Below, piece by piece: positions 51,801-61,709 of a DNA stretch of 64,000 bases. A program made the translations under genes and the position numbers. The notes below the pieces were generated by a model. That model saw only the letters and a program-made list of their open reading frames with translations, did not search any database and was not told where the DNA came from. Within the stretch, counting starts at the first letter, position 1, and each line of letters starts with the position of its first letter. The stretch is from RGIG5612 sp045601405 (GTDB lineage Bacteria > Bacillota > Clostridia > Lachnospirales > Lachnospiraceae), in contig JAZRZO010000053.1 in the NCBI GenBank assembly GCA_045601405.1, positions 43,470-107,469 on the forward strand. The letters are read 5' to 3'.

Positions 51801-52988
51801 ATGGCTAAGATTTCCATGGACTATACTGAGTGCTGCCCCGAAACGGTCCGCGCCCACATAGAAGATGTACCCGGCGGTACAGCTTCATACACTATCTTTC
51901 CCGGCTTTTGCGATGTTCATGTTCATTTCCGTCAGCCGGGTTTTTCATATAAAGAAACTATAAAAAGCGGCTCGCTTGCCGCGGCGCGCGGCGGCTACAC
52001 CGCTGTATGCACTATGCCGAACCTCGACCCGGTACCGGACAGCGCCCCTCATCTCAAGGAACAACTTGATATCATCAGAGCTGACGCGGTGATAGATGTC
52101 CTGCCATACGGCTCCATCACGATCGCCGAGATGGGCAGGGAGCTTTCCGACATGGACGCTATGGCAAAGGATGTTGTCGCTTTTTCCGATGACGGAAGGG
52201 GTGTCCAGTCCGAAGACATGATGAGGGCGGCCATGCTTAAGGCAAAGAGTCTGGGCAAGATTATTGCCGCGCACTGTGAGGTCAACGCTCTTTTAAACGG
52301 AGGCTATATCCATTACGGCAGCTACGCCGCAGCCCACGGCCACAGGGGTATCTGTTCCGAAAGCGAATGGCGGCAGATAGAGCGCGACGCGGCTCTTTCC
52401 GGAGAAACCGGCTGCGCCTACCATGTCTGCCACATCTCCTGCAAAGAGAGCGTGGATATCATCAGGAAAGCAAAGGCGGAAGGCATTGATATCACCTGCG
52501 AAACAGCCCCGCACTACCTCATACTTACGGAAAATGACCTGAAGGAAGACGGCTCGTTCAAGATGAACCCGCCCCTGCGCAGCGAAGCGGACCGCGACGC
52601 TCTGATTGAGGCGGTAGCAGACAAAACGATAGATATGATAGCCACAGACCATGCCCCTCACAGCGCAGAGGAAAAAAGCAAAGGCCTTGAGAAGAGCGCA
52701 TTCGGCATAAGCGGCATCGAGACAGCCTTCCCGCTCCTTTACACCCATCTTGTAAAAAAGGGTGTCATCAGCATGGAAAGGCTGATAGAGCTTTTATCAA
52801 CAAACCCAAGGAAGCGCTTCGGCATTCCCGCCGGTGAAGATGTAACCGTCTGGGATCTTGGAGCTTCCTATGAGATAGACCCTGAAGACTTTCTGTCGAT
52901 GGGACGGTCCACCCCCTTTAGCGGCTGCGGAGTATATGGCAGATGCCTTCTCACAGCAAAGGGCGGCAAAATAATATATAAAGCCTGA
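51801..52988 (+). CDS. pyrC: Dihydroorotase
   Basis: A 395-residue class I dihydroorotase interconverting carbamoyl-aspartate and dihydroorotate. Metal ligands are in GFCDVHVHFRQPG (HxH), HCEVNALLNGG, YHVCHIS, and IATDHAPHS (Asp). Substrate phrase TMPNLDPVPD is present. It begins slightly short at the N-terminus but has a good site (CAGGGAGC) and no upstream in-frame alternative with homology. First gene of the pyrimidine operon. Confidence 0.95.
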   Translation: MAKISMDYTECCPETVRAHIEDVPGGTASYTIFPGFCDVHVHFRQPGFSYKETIKSGSLAAARGGYTAVCTMPNLDPVPDSAPHLKEQLDIIRADAVIDVLPYGSITIAEMGRELSDMDAMAKDVVAFSDDGRGVQSEDMMRAAMLKAKSLGKIIAAHCEVNALLNGGYIHYGSYAAAHGHRGICSESEWRQIERDAALSGETGCAYHVCHISCKESVDIIRKAKAEGIDITCETAPHYLILTENDLKEDGSFKMNPPLRSEADRDALIEAVADKTIDMIATDHAPHSAEEKSKGLEKSAFGISGIETAFPLLYTHLVKKGVISMERLIELLSTNPRKRFGIPAGEDVTVWDLGASYEIDPEDFLSMGRSTPFSGCGVYGRCLLTAKGGKIIYKA

Positions 52989-53012
52989 AGAGGCGATTGA
53001 GAGGAGAATACA

Positions 53013-56000
53013 ATGGGAAAACGCACGGATATCAAAAAAGTTCTTATAATCGGCTCCGGCCCCATCATCATCGGTCAAGCCGCTGAGTTCGACTATGCGG
53101 GCACACAGGCATGCCTGGCCCTTAAGGAAGAGGGCTATCAGGTCATTCTCTGCAACTCAAACCCCGCAACGATCATGACGGACACCACCATCGCGGATAA
53201 AGTCTATATGGAGCCGCTGACCCTGGAATATGTGGCAAAGATTCTCCGCTACGAAAGACCTGACGCCATAGTCCCCGGCATCGGCGGACAGACGGGTCTT
53301 AACCTCGCCATGCAGCTTGAACAAAAGGGCATTTTAAAGGAGTGCGGAGTACAGCTTCTGGGAACATCCAGTGAAAGCATAGAGCGTGCGGAGGACCGCG
53401 AGCTCTTCAAAGAAATGTGTCAGTCAATAGGCGAGCCTGTTATCCCCTCGGAGATCACATACGATATAGAAGAGGCAAAGGCGGCGGCCGAAAGGATAGG
53501 CTACCCTGTTGTTCTCCGCCCGGCCTTCACTTTAGGCGGCACAGGCGGCGGCTTTGCCAATAACGAGGAAGAACTTACAGACATAGCCATCAATGCATTC
53601 AAGCTCTCCCCGGTTCACCAGGTGCTGATAGAAAAGAGCGTAAAGGGCTTTAAGGAAATAGAGTTCGAGGTAATGCGTGATTCCAACGACCACGCCATCA
53701 CCATCTGCGGCATGGAAAACGTGGATCCTGTGGGAGTTCACACCGGTGATTCCATAGTAGTCGCGCCAATCCTCTCCCTCAACGACCATGACCTTAAAAT
53801 GCTTAACGACAGCGCCATAAAGATAATCAGGGAGCTTAAGATCGAAGGCGGCTGTAACGTACAGTTCGCGCTCTCACCTGATTCCAGTGAGTATTATCTG
53901 ATCGAGGTCAACCCGAGAGTCTCCCGCTCATCAGCCCTTGCGTCAAAGGCCAGCGGATATCCCATCGCCCGTGTTACAGCAAAGATCGCCCTGGGAATGT
54001 CCCTGGAGGAGATACCCGTTGCAGGCGGCACCGCAGACATCGAACCGCAGCTGGATTACTTTGTTGCCAAGTTCCCCCGCTTCGCCTTCGACAAATTCCC
54101 GAGCGTATCAAGCATCCTGGGAACGCAGATGAAGGCGACCGGTGAAGTCATGGGGATCGGCTCCTCCCTGGAGGAATGCTTCCTGAAATCTGTAAGATCG
54201 CTTGAGACAGGCGTATGTCACTTCTACCTCCGGAAATTTGACGACTATACCACCGCCCAACTTGAAGAATATGTATCCGTCTTCCATGCCGGAAACATAT
54301 ATGCCATCTGTGAGCTTTTAAGAAGAGGCGTATCGGTGGAAAGGCTGTTTGAGCTTACAAGGATCACTCCTCTCTTTCTTGAATCATTCAAAAAGATCGT
54401 TGATACAGAGATTATCGTAAAGAGCAGCCCGCGCGATATCGAGGTTCTCAAAAAGGCTAAAAAGCTGGGTTTTTCAGACAAGATCATCGCGTCGCTCTGG
54501 TCAATGGACGAAGTGGATATATATAAACTCCGCAGAGAAAACAGCATCACGCCGATATTCAGAATGGTAGATACACTCCACACCGGCAAATATATCGCGT
54601 ACCTCTACTCCTCCTACACAGGCGAAAACGAATCCCGCCTTACTGATAAAAAGAAGGTCATCGTCCTGGGAGCGGGCCCTATCCGCATCGGACAGGGTGT
54701 TGAGTTTGACTATTCCTCAGTCCACGCCGCCCAGACGATCAAGTGCTGCGGCTACGAGGCAATAATAATAAACAACAACCCTGAAACGGTTTCCACAGAC
54801 TACACCACTGCAGATAAGCTCTACTTCGAGCCGCTTACCACAGAGGATGTAATGGCGATAATAGATTTTGAACAGCCTGAGGGCGTCATCTCCACTTTAG
54901 GCGGTCAGACCGCCATCAATCTGGCGCAGCCGCTTATGGACCGCGGCGTAAAGCTTATCGGCACAAGCTGCGAAGCTATAGAGCTCGCTGAGAACAGAGA
55001 CAGCTTTGAAAAGATACTGGGCGCACTTAACATCCCTCAGCCCAAGGGCCAGGCAATCACCCGTATCGAAGACGGGGTAAGAGCTGCCGGCGAGATAGGC
55101 TACCCCGTGCTCGTCCGTCCCTCATTCGTTCTCGGAGGAAGGGCCATGCAGATCGTATCGAACGAGGAGCAGCTCCGCCACTATCTCAAAACAGCGGTCG
55201 AGATAGACGCGGATAAGCCGGTGCTCGTGGATAAATACATACAGGGCAAGGAGGTTGAGGTTGACGCTATATGCGACGGTGTTGATGTTTTCGTCCCCGG
55301 CATTATGGAGCTTGTGGAAAGGACCGGCATCCACTCCGGCGACTCCATCAGCGTATATCCCACCTACAGCATATCTGATAAGGTTAAGGGCACAATACTC
55401 GAATACTCAAAAAAGCTGGGACTTGGCATAGGTATCGTCGGTCTCTACAACATACAGTTCATAGTCGATAAAAACGACGATGTATATATCATCGAGGTGA
55501 ACCCGCGTTCATCCCGTACCGTACCGTTCCTTTCAAAGGCTACCGGATACTCTCTTGCGGATATCGCTACAGAGGTGATTCTGGGCAAGTCTCTTAAGGA
55601 GCAGGGAATATTCAAGCTTTATCCGGAGGAAAAGAACCGCTTCTATGTTAAGGTTCCGGTATTCTCCTTCAATAAACTCAAGGGTCTTGACTTCTACCTC
55701 TCCCCGGAGATGAAGTCAACCGGAGAAGCCATCGGTTACGACGATAAGCTTAACAGAGCGCTGTATAAGGCGCTTCAGGCCGCCGGCATCAAGCTTCAGA
55801 ACTACGGCACGGTATTCTTTACCGTGGCATCCTCCGACAGGGAAGAGGCTCTGCCGCTGGTAAGGCGCTTCTACAACCTGGGCTTTAATATCCAGGCAAC
55901 TGAAGGCACCGCCAACTTCCTTAAAGACAACGGCATACGAACGCACATACTCCACAAGATAAGCGAAGGCAGCGACGATATTCCGGAATCCATAAGGCAG

Positions 56001-56186
56001 GGACACATAGCGTATGTGATAAACACAAGAGGAACTGGCGATATCTCCAAGGAAAGCGACGGCGGCAGGATACGCCAGATCTCAACTGAAAACAATGTTA
56101 TGATCTTCACATCCTTAGACACCGTAAAGGTTCTGCTGGATGTGCTTGAGGAGACTACGCTTACCATATCAACGATAGATGCTTAA
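53013..56186 (+). CDS. carB: Carbamoyl-phosphate synthase large subunit
   Basis: A 1057-residue enzyme with two homologous ATP-grasp halves. The first starts KKVLIIGSGPIIIGQAAEFD and the second KKVIVLGAGPIRIGQGVEFD. Each has a metal-binding phrase (EVNPRVSRSSALASKA and EVNPRSSRTVPFLSKA). The C-terminal MGS-like allosteric domain (about 930-1057) is present. Full length. The small glutaminase subunit carA is not in this window; it must be elsewhere or ammonia is used directly. It starts 24 bases after pyrC (GAGAGGAG). Confidence 0.97.
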   Translation: MGKRTDIKKVLIIGSGPIIIGQAAEFDYAGTQACLALKEEGYQVILCNSNPATIMTDTTIADKVYMEPLTLEYVAKILRYERPDAIVPGIGGQTGLNLAMQLEQKGILKECGVQLLGTSSESIERAEDRELFKEMCQSIGEPVIPSEITYDIEEAKAAAERIGYPVVLRPAFTLGGTGGGFANNEEELTDIAINAFKLSPVHQVLIEKSVKGFKEIEFEVMRDSNDHAITICGMENVDPVGVHTGDSIVVAPILSLNDHDLKMLNDSAIKIIRELKIEGGCNVQFALSPDSSEYYLIEVNPRVSRSSALASKASGYPIARVTAKIALGMSLEEIPVAGGTADIEPQLDYFVAKFPRFAFDKFPSVSSILGTQMKATGEVMGIGSSLEECFLKSVRSLETGVCHFYLRKFDDYTTAQLEEYVSVFHAGNIYAICELLRRGVSVERLFELTRITPLFLESFKKIVDTEIIVKSSPRDIEVLKKAKKLGFSDKIIASLWSMDEVDIYKLRRENSITPIFRMVDTLHTGKYIAYLYSSYTGENESRLTDKKKVIVLGAGPIRIGQGVEFDYSSVHAAQTIKCCGYEAIIINNNPETVSTDYTTADKLYFEPLTTEDVMAIIDFEQPEGVISTLGGQTAINLAQPLMDRGVKLIGTSCEAIELAENRDSFEKILGALNIPQPKGQAITRIEDGVRAAGEIGYPVLVRPSFVLGGRAMQIVSNEEQLRHYLKTAVEIDADKPVLVDKYIQGKEVEVDAICDGVDVFVPGIMELVERTGIHSGDSISVYPTYSISDKVKGTILEYSKKLGLGIGIVGLYNIQFIVDKNDDVYIIEVNPRSSRTVPFLSKATGYSLADIATEVILGKSLKEQGIFKLYPEEKNRFYVKVPVFSFNKLKGLDFYLSPEMKSTGEAIGYDDKLNRALYKALQAAGIKLQNYGTVFFTVASSDREEALPLVRRFYNLGFNIQATEGTANFLKDNGIRTHILHKISEGSDDIPESIRQGHIAYVINTRGTGDISKESDGGRIRQISTENNVMIFTSLDTVKVLLDVLEETTLTISTIDA

Positions 56187-56189
56187 GCT

Positions 56190-56924
56190 ATGCAGGATAT
56201 AATACTTGAGATAAAAGAAAATATTCAGCTTACCGGAAAGATGCATCTTATGCGTCTTGAAAGCGCCGCTCTCGAAGAGCAGTGCCCCGGACAGTTTATA
56301 AATATCAGGCTGGACGGCTTTTACCTGAGGCGTCCCATATCTGTATGCGACTATGATGATGGCACTGTTACTATCATCTATGCCGCCGTTGGAAAGGGCA
56401 CCGAATATATGACAACGCTTAGACCCGGCAAAAAGCTTTCCGCGCTCGCAGGCCTTGGCAACGGCTATGAACTTTCGTCCTCGGGCCCCAAGCCGCTTCT
56501 CATTGGCGGCGGCGCCGGACTGCCTCCCCTGTATCTGCTCGCGAAAAAACTGCGTCGGGAGATGAAGGAGGTCACCGTGATCGCCGGCTTCAATACCGCG
56601 GACGAGATATTCTTCAGCGAGGAATTCGCATCCCTCGGCTGCGCTGTACATATCACCACTGCAGACGGAAGCTCCGGCACAAAGGGCTTTGCCACAGACG
56701 CGCTTCCGGAAGACTTCTCTTATGTATATGCCTGCGGTCCCGCTCCTATGCTGAGGGCTGTTTATGACAGGACAGATACCTCCGGACAGTTCAGCTTTGA
56801 AGAGCGCATGGGCTGCGGCTTCGGAGCCTGCATGGGCTGCAGCATAAAAACCACTTCCGGCTATAAGAGAGTCTGCAAAGACGGCCCTGTCTTTAAAAAG
56901 GAGGACATCATATGGGAAGACTGA
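56190..56924 (+). CDS. pyrK: Dihydroorotate dehydrogenase electron-transfer subunit
   Basis: A 244-residue FAD and [2Fe-2S] protein passing electrons from dihydroorotate dehydrogenase to NAD. The FAD site is FYLRRPISVCDYDDG, the nucleotide site is LLIGGGAGLPPLYLLA and the cluster cysteines are in MGCGFGACMGCSIKT and RVCKDG. Starts three bases after carB without its own strong site; overlaps pyrD by 13 bases. Confidence 0.95.
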   Translation: MQDIILEIKENIQLTGKMHLMRLESAALEEQCPGQFINIRLDGFYLRRPISVCDYDDGTVTIIYAAVGKGTEYMTTLRPGKKLSALAGLGNGYELSSSGPKPLLIGGGAGLPPLYLLAKKLRREMKEVTVIAGFNTADEIFFSEEFASLGCAVHITTADGSSGTKGFATDALPEDFSYVYACGPAPMLRAVYDRTDTSGQFSFEERMGCGFGACMGCSIKTTSGYKRVCKDGPVFKKEDIIWED

Positions 56925-57829
56925 ACGTTTCTCTTTGCGGAATAGAACTGGATAACCCCGTGATCCCCGCCTCCGGCACCTTCGGCTACGGCGCGGAATT
57001 CGCGGACCTTTATGACATCAACTGTCTGGGAACCTTTTCCTTTAAGGGAACCACCCGCGAACCCCGCTTCGGAAACCCGTCGCCACGCATCGCAGACGCA
57101 CCTTCCGGAATGCTTAATGCTGTGGGGCTTCAGAACCCGGGTGTGGAAAAAGTCATTTCCGAAGAGCTTCCGCGCCTTAAGACGATATTTGAAAAGCCTG
57201 TCATGGCTAACATCAGCGGCTTTTCCGTTGATGACTATGTATATACCTGCGAAAAACTTGATAAAGAGGAACAGGTCGGATGGCTCGAGGTTAACATAAG
57301 CTGCCCCAATGTCCACGGCGGCGGAATGAGTTTCGGCACGGACGCGGCTGCGGCGGCAGAGGTGATATCCGCTGTTAAGAAGGTCACCACAAAGCCTGTC
57401 ATTGCAAAGCTTTCGCCAAATGTGACCGATATATGCGAGATCGCGCTTGCGTGTGAAGGCGCCGGCGCGGATGCCATCAGCCTTATAAACACCCTGCTCG
57501 GCATGCGCATCGACTTAAAAAGTCAAAGACCTGTTCTTGCGAATACAACGGGCGGTCTCTCGGGTCCCGCCGTGTTCCCGGTTGCGCTCCGCATGGTATA
57601 TCAGGTAAGCGGCGCTGTTAAAGTTCCCGTCATCGGCATGGGCGGGGTTTCATCCTGCGATGATGTTTTAGAGATGATGCTGGCAGGAGCGTGCGCTGTA
57701 CAGATAGGCGCGGCAAACCTTACGGACCCTTATATCTGCAGAAAGATCATAGACCACCTGCCCGCTGTAATGGATAGATACGCTGTGAAAAATTTGAAGG
57801 ATATCATCGGAGGTGCTCATAATGGCTAA
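56912..57829 (+). CDS. pyrD: Dihydroorotate dehydrogenase, NAD-type catalytic subunit
   Basis: A 305-residue class 1B enzyme. The catalytic cysteine is in NISCPNVHGGGMSFG. FMN-binding phrases are ASGTFGYGAEF, VIAKLSPNVTDI and GMGGVSSCDDVLEMMLAGA. Pairing with pyrK confirms the NAD-linked type. RBS AAAGGAGG lies within pyrK. Confidence 0.96.
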   Translation: MGRLNVSLCGIELDNPVIPASGTFGYGAEFADLYDINCLGTFSFKGTTREPRFGNPSPRIADAPSGMLNAVGLQNPGVEKVISEELPRLKTIFEKPVMANISGFSVDDYVYTCEKLDKEEQVGWLEVNISCPNVHGGGMSFGTDAAAAAEVISAVKKVTTKPVIAKLSPNVTDICEIALACEGAGADAISLINTLLGMRIDLKSQRPVLANTTGGLSGPAVFPVALRMVYQVSGAVKVPVIGMGGVSSCDDVLEMMLAGACAVQIGAANLTDPYICRKIIDHLPAVMDRYAVKNLKDIIGGAHNG

Positions 57830-58529
57830 GGATGTGATAATTGCCTGCGACTTTGACTCGGCAGAAAAAACCTTCAGCTTTCTGGACATGTTTGAAGGCA
57901 AAAAACCGTTCATCAAAATCGGGATGGAGCTGTACTACGCGGAGGGTCCGGACATCGTCCGGAGGATAAAGGAAAGAGGTCACCCGATCTTCCTGGACCT
58001 GAAGCTTCATGACATACCTAACACCGTAAAAAAAGCGATGGCTGTTCTTTCATCGCTTGATGTTGATATATGCAATCTTCACGCCTCCGGCACAACAGCT
58101 ATGATGAAGGCCGCGCTGGAAGGGCTCACCCGTCCCGACGGCACAAGACCGTTGCTCATCGCTGTTACCCAGCTTACCTCAACAGACCAGGCAGCCCTGG
58201 AAAGCGACCTGCTTATAAAAGAGCCTATCGATGAGGTGGTGATGCACTACGCCCTTATCGCTAAGAATGCGGGACTCGACGGTGTTGTCTGCTCTCCTTT
58301 AGAAGCCGCGAAGGTTCACGATGTATGCGGACAAAGCTTTCTTACCGTAACGCCCGGCGTGCGTTTTGCGGACAGTGAGGCAGGAGACCAGAAGCGCATA
58401 ATGACACCATCTGATGCCGCGGGTAACGGCTCTGACTATATTGTTGTGGGCCGTCCGATAACTGCTGCCACAGACCCGGTTCACGCATATGAAAGATGCT
58501 GCAGAGAATTTTTAAATACAGGATTATAA
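57822..58529 (+). CDS. pyrF: Orotidine 5'-phosphate decarboxylase
   Basis: A 235-residue enzyme making UMP. The catalytic motif is FLDLKLHDIPNTV (Asp-Lys-x-x-Asp type) and the phosphate-binding region ends in YIVVGRPITAA. The ATG at 57822, with GGAGGTG upstream, is preferred over an in-frame GTG three codons earlier. It overlaps pyrD by eight bases. Confidence 0.96.
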   Translation: MAKDVIIACDFDSAEKTFSFLDMFEGKKPFIKIGMELYYAEGPDIVRRIKERGHPIFLDLKLHDIPNTVKKAMAVLSSLDVDICNLHASGTTAMMKAALEGLTRPDGTRPLLIAVTQLTSTDQAALESDLLIKEPIDEVVMHYALIAKNAGLDGVVCSPLEAAKVHDVCGQSFLTVTPGVRFADSEAGDQKRIMTPSDAAGNGSDYIVVGRPITAATDPVHAYERCCREFLNTGL

Positions 58530-58541
58530 GGGGAATGCATT

Positions 58542-59177
58542 ATGGAATTAAACAAACTTATAGCAAGCGATCTTCTTAAGATACAGGCGGTCTTCCTAAG
58601 ACCTGAGGAGCCGTTTGTATGGGCAAGCGGGATAAAAAGTCCCATCTACTGCGACAACCGCCTCACGCTTACAGCACCGGAGGTGAGAACGCATATAGAG
58701 GAAGGGCTTGCCGGGACTATACGTAAATATTATCCCGAAGCACAGGTTCTGATGGGAACCTCGACGGCGGGCATTGCGCACGCCGCGATAACTGCTCACA
58801 TCATGGGGCTGCCGATGGGCTACGTGCGCAGCGGCTCCAAAGACCACGGAAGACAGAACCGCATTGAAGGCCGTCTGGAAAAGGGCGCCTCTGTTGTTGT
58901 GGTTGAGGACCTTATCTCCACCGGCGGCAGCGCTATAGAAACGGTGAATGCCTTACGGGAGTCCGGCGCAAATGTTCTGGGCATTGCGTCCATCTTCACC
59001 TATGGTATGCAGAAAGGCCTTGACCGGCTTGCGGCAGCCGGCGCCGAAAACCACTCTCTTACAGACTTCGACTGCATCATAGAGATAGCCGCCGAAAACG
59101 GATATATCAAACCGGAGGATAAACAGAGGCTCATAGCCTTCAGAAATGATCCTTCGGACGAAAACTGGATAAAATAG
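58542..59177 (+). CDS. pyrE: Orotate phosphoribosyltransferase
   Basis: A 211-residue enzyme adding PRPP-derived ribose phosphate to orotate. The substrate end has FVWASGIKSPIYCDNR and the catalytic lysine region RSGSKDHGRQNRIEG. The PRPP loop is VVVVEDLISTGGSAIE. RBS: AAGGGGAATGC. Confidence 0.97.
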   Translation: MELNKLIASDLLKIQAVFLRPEEPFVWASGIKSPIYCDNRLTLTAPEVRTHIEEGLAGTIRKYYPEAQVLMGTSTAGIAHAAITAHIMGLPMGYVRSGSKDHGRQNRIEGRLEKGASVVVVEDLISTGGSAIETVNALRESGANVLGIASIFTYGMQKGLDRLAAAGAENHSLTDFDCIIEIAAENGYIKPEDKQRLIAFRNDPSDENWIK

Positions 59178-59186
59178 GAGATCGTT

Positions 59187-60110
59187 ATGCGGAGCATTAT
59201 TGATATTTTGGATCTGTCAACAGGTGAGATTGACGCTCTGATAGCAACCGCTCAGGATATCATAGCGTCACCGGAACGCTACGCCCATGTCTGTGACGGC
59301 AAAAAGCTGGCAACGCTCTTTTTTGAGCCTTCCACGCGGACAAGACTGTCCTTTGAGGCCGCGATGTATGAACTCGGCGGACATGTTCTTTCCATGTCTG
59401 ATGCCGGGTCATCCTCCGCCGCTAAAGGCGAGAGTGTTGCGGACACTGTAAAGGTTGTAAGCTGCTACGCGGACATCATCGCCATGCGTCACCCGAAGGA
59501 GGGCTCGGCTCTTGTCGCTTCAAACAACACCTCGGTCCCCGTCATCAACGCCGGAGATGGCGGACACTGTCACCCCACGCAGACCATGGCGGATCTGCTT
59601 ACCATCTACAGGGAAAAAGGCGGTTTTGAAGGCCTTACGGTCGGCCTCTGCGGGGATCTTAAGTTCGGCCGCACGGTCCACTCTCTTATCAACGCTCTTT
59701 CGCGCTACAGCAATATCCGCTTTGTACTTATTTCACCAAAGGAGCTTAAGCTTCCCGGCTATATAAGGCATGATGTTATCAGCAGGAACAACATCCCCTA
59801 TGCCCAGACGGATGATCTGCTTGAGGCAATGCCGCAGCTGGATGTGCTTTATATGACCCGGGTTCAAAAGGAACGCTTTTTTAACGAAGAGGAATATCTG
59901 CGGCTTCGCGACAGCTATATCCTTACTCCGGAAAAGCTTAAGGATGCGCACCGGGATATGATCGTGATGCATCCTCTGCCGAGGGTAAATGAGATCAGCG
60001 TGGACGTGGACGATGACCCCCGGGCCTGCTATTTCAAGCAGGTGCTTAACGGCAAGTACATGCGAATGGCTCTGATATTGAAATTATTAAAGGAGGCCGG
60101 AAGTATATGA
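59187..60110 (+). CDS. pyrB: Aspartate carbamoyltransferase catalytic chain
   Basis: A 307-residue enzyme. The carbamoyl-phosphate motif is FEPSTRTRLSFE, followed by GSSSAAKGESVADTV and NAGDGGHCHPTQTMADLLTI; HPLPRVNEIS is near the end. Paired with pyrI, so the holoenzyme is probably allosteric. RBS: ATAGGAGATCGTT. Confidence 0.97.
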   Translation: MRSIIDILDLSTGEIDALIATAQDIIASPERYAHVCDGKKLATLFFEPSTRTRLSFEAAMYELGGHVLSMSDAGSSSAAKGESVADTVKVVSCYADIIAMRHPKEGSALVASNNTSVPVINAGDGGHCHPTQTMADLLTIYREKGGFEGLTVGLCGDLKFGRTVHSLINALSRYSNIRFVLISPKELKLPGYIRHDVISRNNIPYAQTDDLLEAMPQLDVLYMTRVQKERFFNEEEYLRLRDSYILTPEKLKDAHRDMIVMHPLPRVNEISVDVDDDPRACYFKQVLNGKYMRMALILKLLKEAGSI

Positions 60111-60523
60111 ATATAGATTCTATCCGCAACGGTATTGTTATAGACCATATCTCCGCGGGAAAGGGAATGCTGCTATATGAGCTTTTAGGGCTTGACAGCC
60201 TTGATTCCTCTACCGCCATAATCAGAAATGTCCAGAGCAGGAAGCTGGGAAAGAAAGATATCATCAAGATAGATGCGGACATCAATGTTGATTTGGACCT
60301 TATTGGATATGTCGATCCCGACGCCACGGTGAACATCATCAAAAACGGCGCTCTTACGGAAAAAAGAAAACCTGAACTTCCTGAAACCCTTACGGATGTT
60401 CTGAAGTGTAAGAACCCGCGATGCATAACCACGGTAGAACAGGAGCTGAAACATGTATTCCGCCTTACCGATCCGGAAAAGCGGGTTTACAGGTGCATCT
60501 ACTGCGAAACCCAGGCCCAATGA
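60107..60523 (+). CDS. pyrI: Aspartate carbamoyltransferase regulatory chain
   Basis: A 138-residue nucleotide-binding regulatory subunit. The N-terminal domain starts NIDSIRNGIVIDHISAGKG; the zinc domain has its four cysteines in CKNPRCI and YRCIYC. It overlaps pyrB by four bases (ATGA). Slightly shorter than enteric PyrI but complete. Last gene of the operon; an IS remnant begins about 20 bases downstream and no terminator is clear. Confidence 0.95.
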   Translation: MNIDSIRNGIVIDHISAGKGMLLYELLGLDSLDSSTAIIRNVQSRKLGKKDIIKIDADINVDLDLIGYVDPDATVNIIKNGALTEKRKPELPETLTDVLKCKNPRCITTVEQELKHVFRLTDPEKRVYRCIYCETQAQ

Positions 60524-60544
60524 ACTGCACTGGCCTTCCCCTAT

Positions 60545-60983
60545 GCGGTATACTGTACATTCACTTGGAATATCGATTCCTTTGTGATTCTTAAGTTTAA
60601 GAGCCTGGAACATACGTATACGACCATAAGTATCATTGCATTCGTCTTCGGAATTGATTTTCTTCATTTCCTCGGCAAGTGCTTCATACTTCCAAGGTTT
60701 ATTCTTATTCTTAAGGTATTTACGAAAGCCTTCACGGCTAACCTTAAGCATATGGCAATAGAAGCTTATATCGCCCTTAATCCGGCCGTGAAGAGTATTA
60801 GGCGATATACCTTAGTTCATCAGCTGCTTTTTTGCAGGAGCCCATTTCCCGGGCAAGTTTTACTGCCTGAGCTTTATACTCAGGATCGTAACTACGTTGA
60901 TTTCGTGCCATTGTTAGCACCTCCTTGTTCCTCTTTATTATATACATAATCTTTGAGAGAAGGGTGCCAACTTTATTTATACA
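60545..60983 (-). mobile_element. IS3-family insertion sequence remnant
   Basis: On the minus strand an ATG at 60911 after AAGGAGGTG begins an OrfA-type protein (MARNQRSYDPEYKAQAVKLA), followed by GISPNTLHGRIK in another frame. It then passes through a deletion to the N-terminal part of OrfB (FYCHMLKVSREGFRKYLKNK to CTVYRI), where homology stops near pyrI. The catalytic DDE region is gone. The left end may be TGTATAAATAAAGTTGGCAC (60964-60983). The rest of 60984-61028 is AT-rich with nothing recognisable. Confidence 0.82.
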
Positions 60984-61028
60984 ACATCAAAACAAAGTAA
61001 TCCTAACTAATTTCTCATCCAACTAAAA

Positions 61029-61685
61029 TTACGATTGCTTTGCGTCGCTATATAGTTCGTCAAAGATTTGTTCTGCTTCCTCTTCGCTGTAATCGCTTTC
61101 ATCATATTCCTCAGAAAACTCAACTCTTAAGCAAGCCAGCCTTGCCGCCTTGAGTCTTTCTTTTCTGAGTTGCCTTCCTCCTAGAAACAGATAATCTGCA
61201 AGCGTCTCTGCAAAAAACCAGAAAAACACAAACAATAACTCTGTAGGAATTTCTGACCACCAATTGAAAACTGTTAGCATAACACTAGATACTACTAATC
61301 CTGCCAACATACCCAAAAATATTTTTAAGTGTTTTTTATTTTCTTTTTCAACAGCTCCTAAATCGTAAGCGAAATCATCTTCTATTGTAGTCCTTATAGT
61401 TGTCTGTTCTTCTTTCGTAAACTTATGACCAACAATAGAAAGAACAATCGGATATTCCTCTGGAACACTATCAACAATGTCATTAACATATTCTACAAAG
61501 TCACTGCTTAGACTTTCATATGCCACAACACTATACGTTGAAATAACGTCATCTACTCCACTTACTTTGCAAGGTATGGTAGCAATTCCATGGTCAAGAA
61601 ATTCCTTTTCAAGTCTTCTTTCAAGTCCACTTTTTTTACGATTATATGCCCTAATGTTTTTTCGAAACTGTTTCCAATTTTTCAT
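61029..61685 (-). CDS. Hypothetical membrane protein
   Basis: A 218-residue protein with a soluble, charged N-terminal 115 residues and two adjacent membrane segments (about 121-142 and 148-170, IFLGMLAGLVVSSVMLTVF and LLFVFFWFFAETLADYLF). An acidic C-terminal tail follows (SEEYDESDYSEEEAEQIFDE). I do not recognise it. It is more AT-rich than the genes to the left and sits between an IS remnant and the amidohydrolases, which suggests acquired DNA. Start ATG with AGGAG 13-17 bases upstream. Confidence 0.7.
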   Translation of the reverse strand: MKNWKQFRKNIRAYNRKKSGLERRLEKEFLDHGIATIPCKVSGVDDVISTYSVVAYESLSSDFVEYVNDIVDSVPEEYPIVLSIVGHKFTKEEQTTIRTTIEDDFAYDLGAVEKENKKHLKIFLGMLAGLVVSSVMLTVFNWWSEIPTELLFVFFWFFAETLADYLFLGGRQLRKERLKAARLACLRVEFSEEYDESDYSEEEAEQIFDELYSDAKQS

Positions 61686-61709
61686 ATTAAAAATTTGCTC
61701 CTAGTTGTA

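Noticed and set aside
60185..60751. 188-residue minus-strand frame antisense to pyrI
   Set aside because: Its first part is the IS3 OrfB fragment; the rest is the chance antisense frame of pyrI with no homology.
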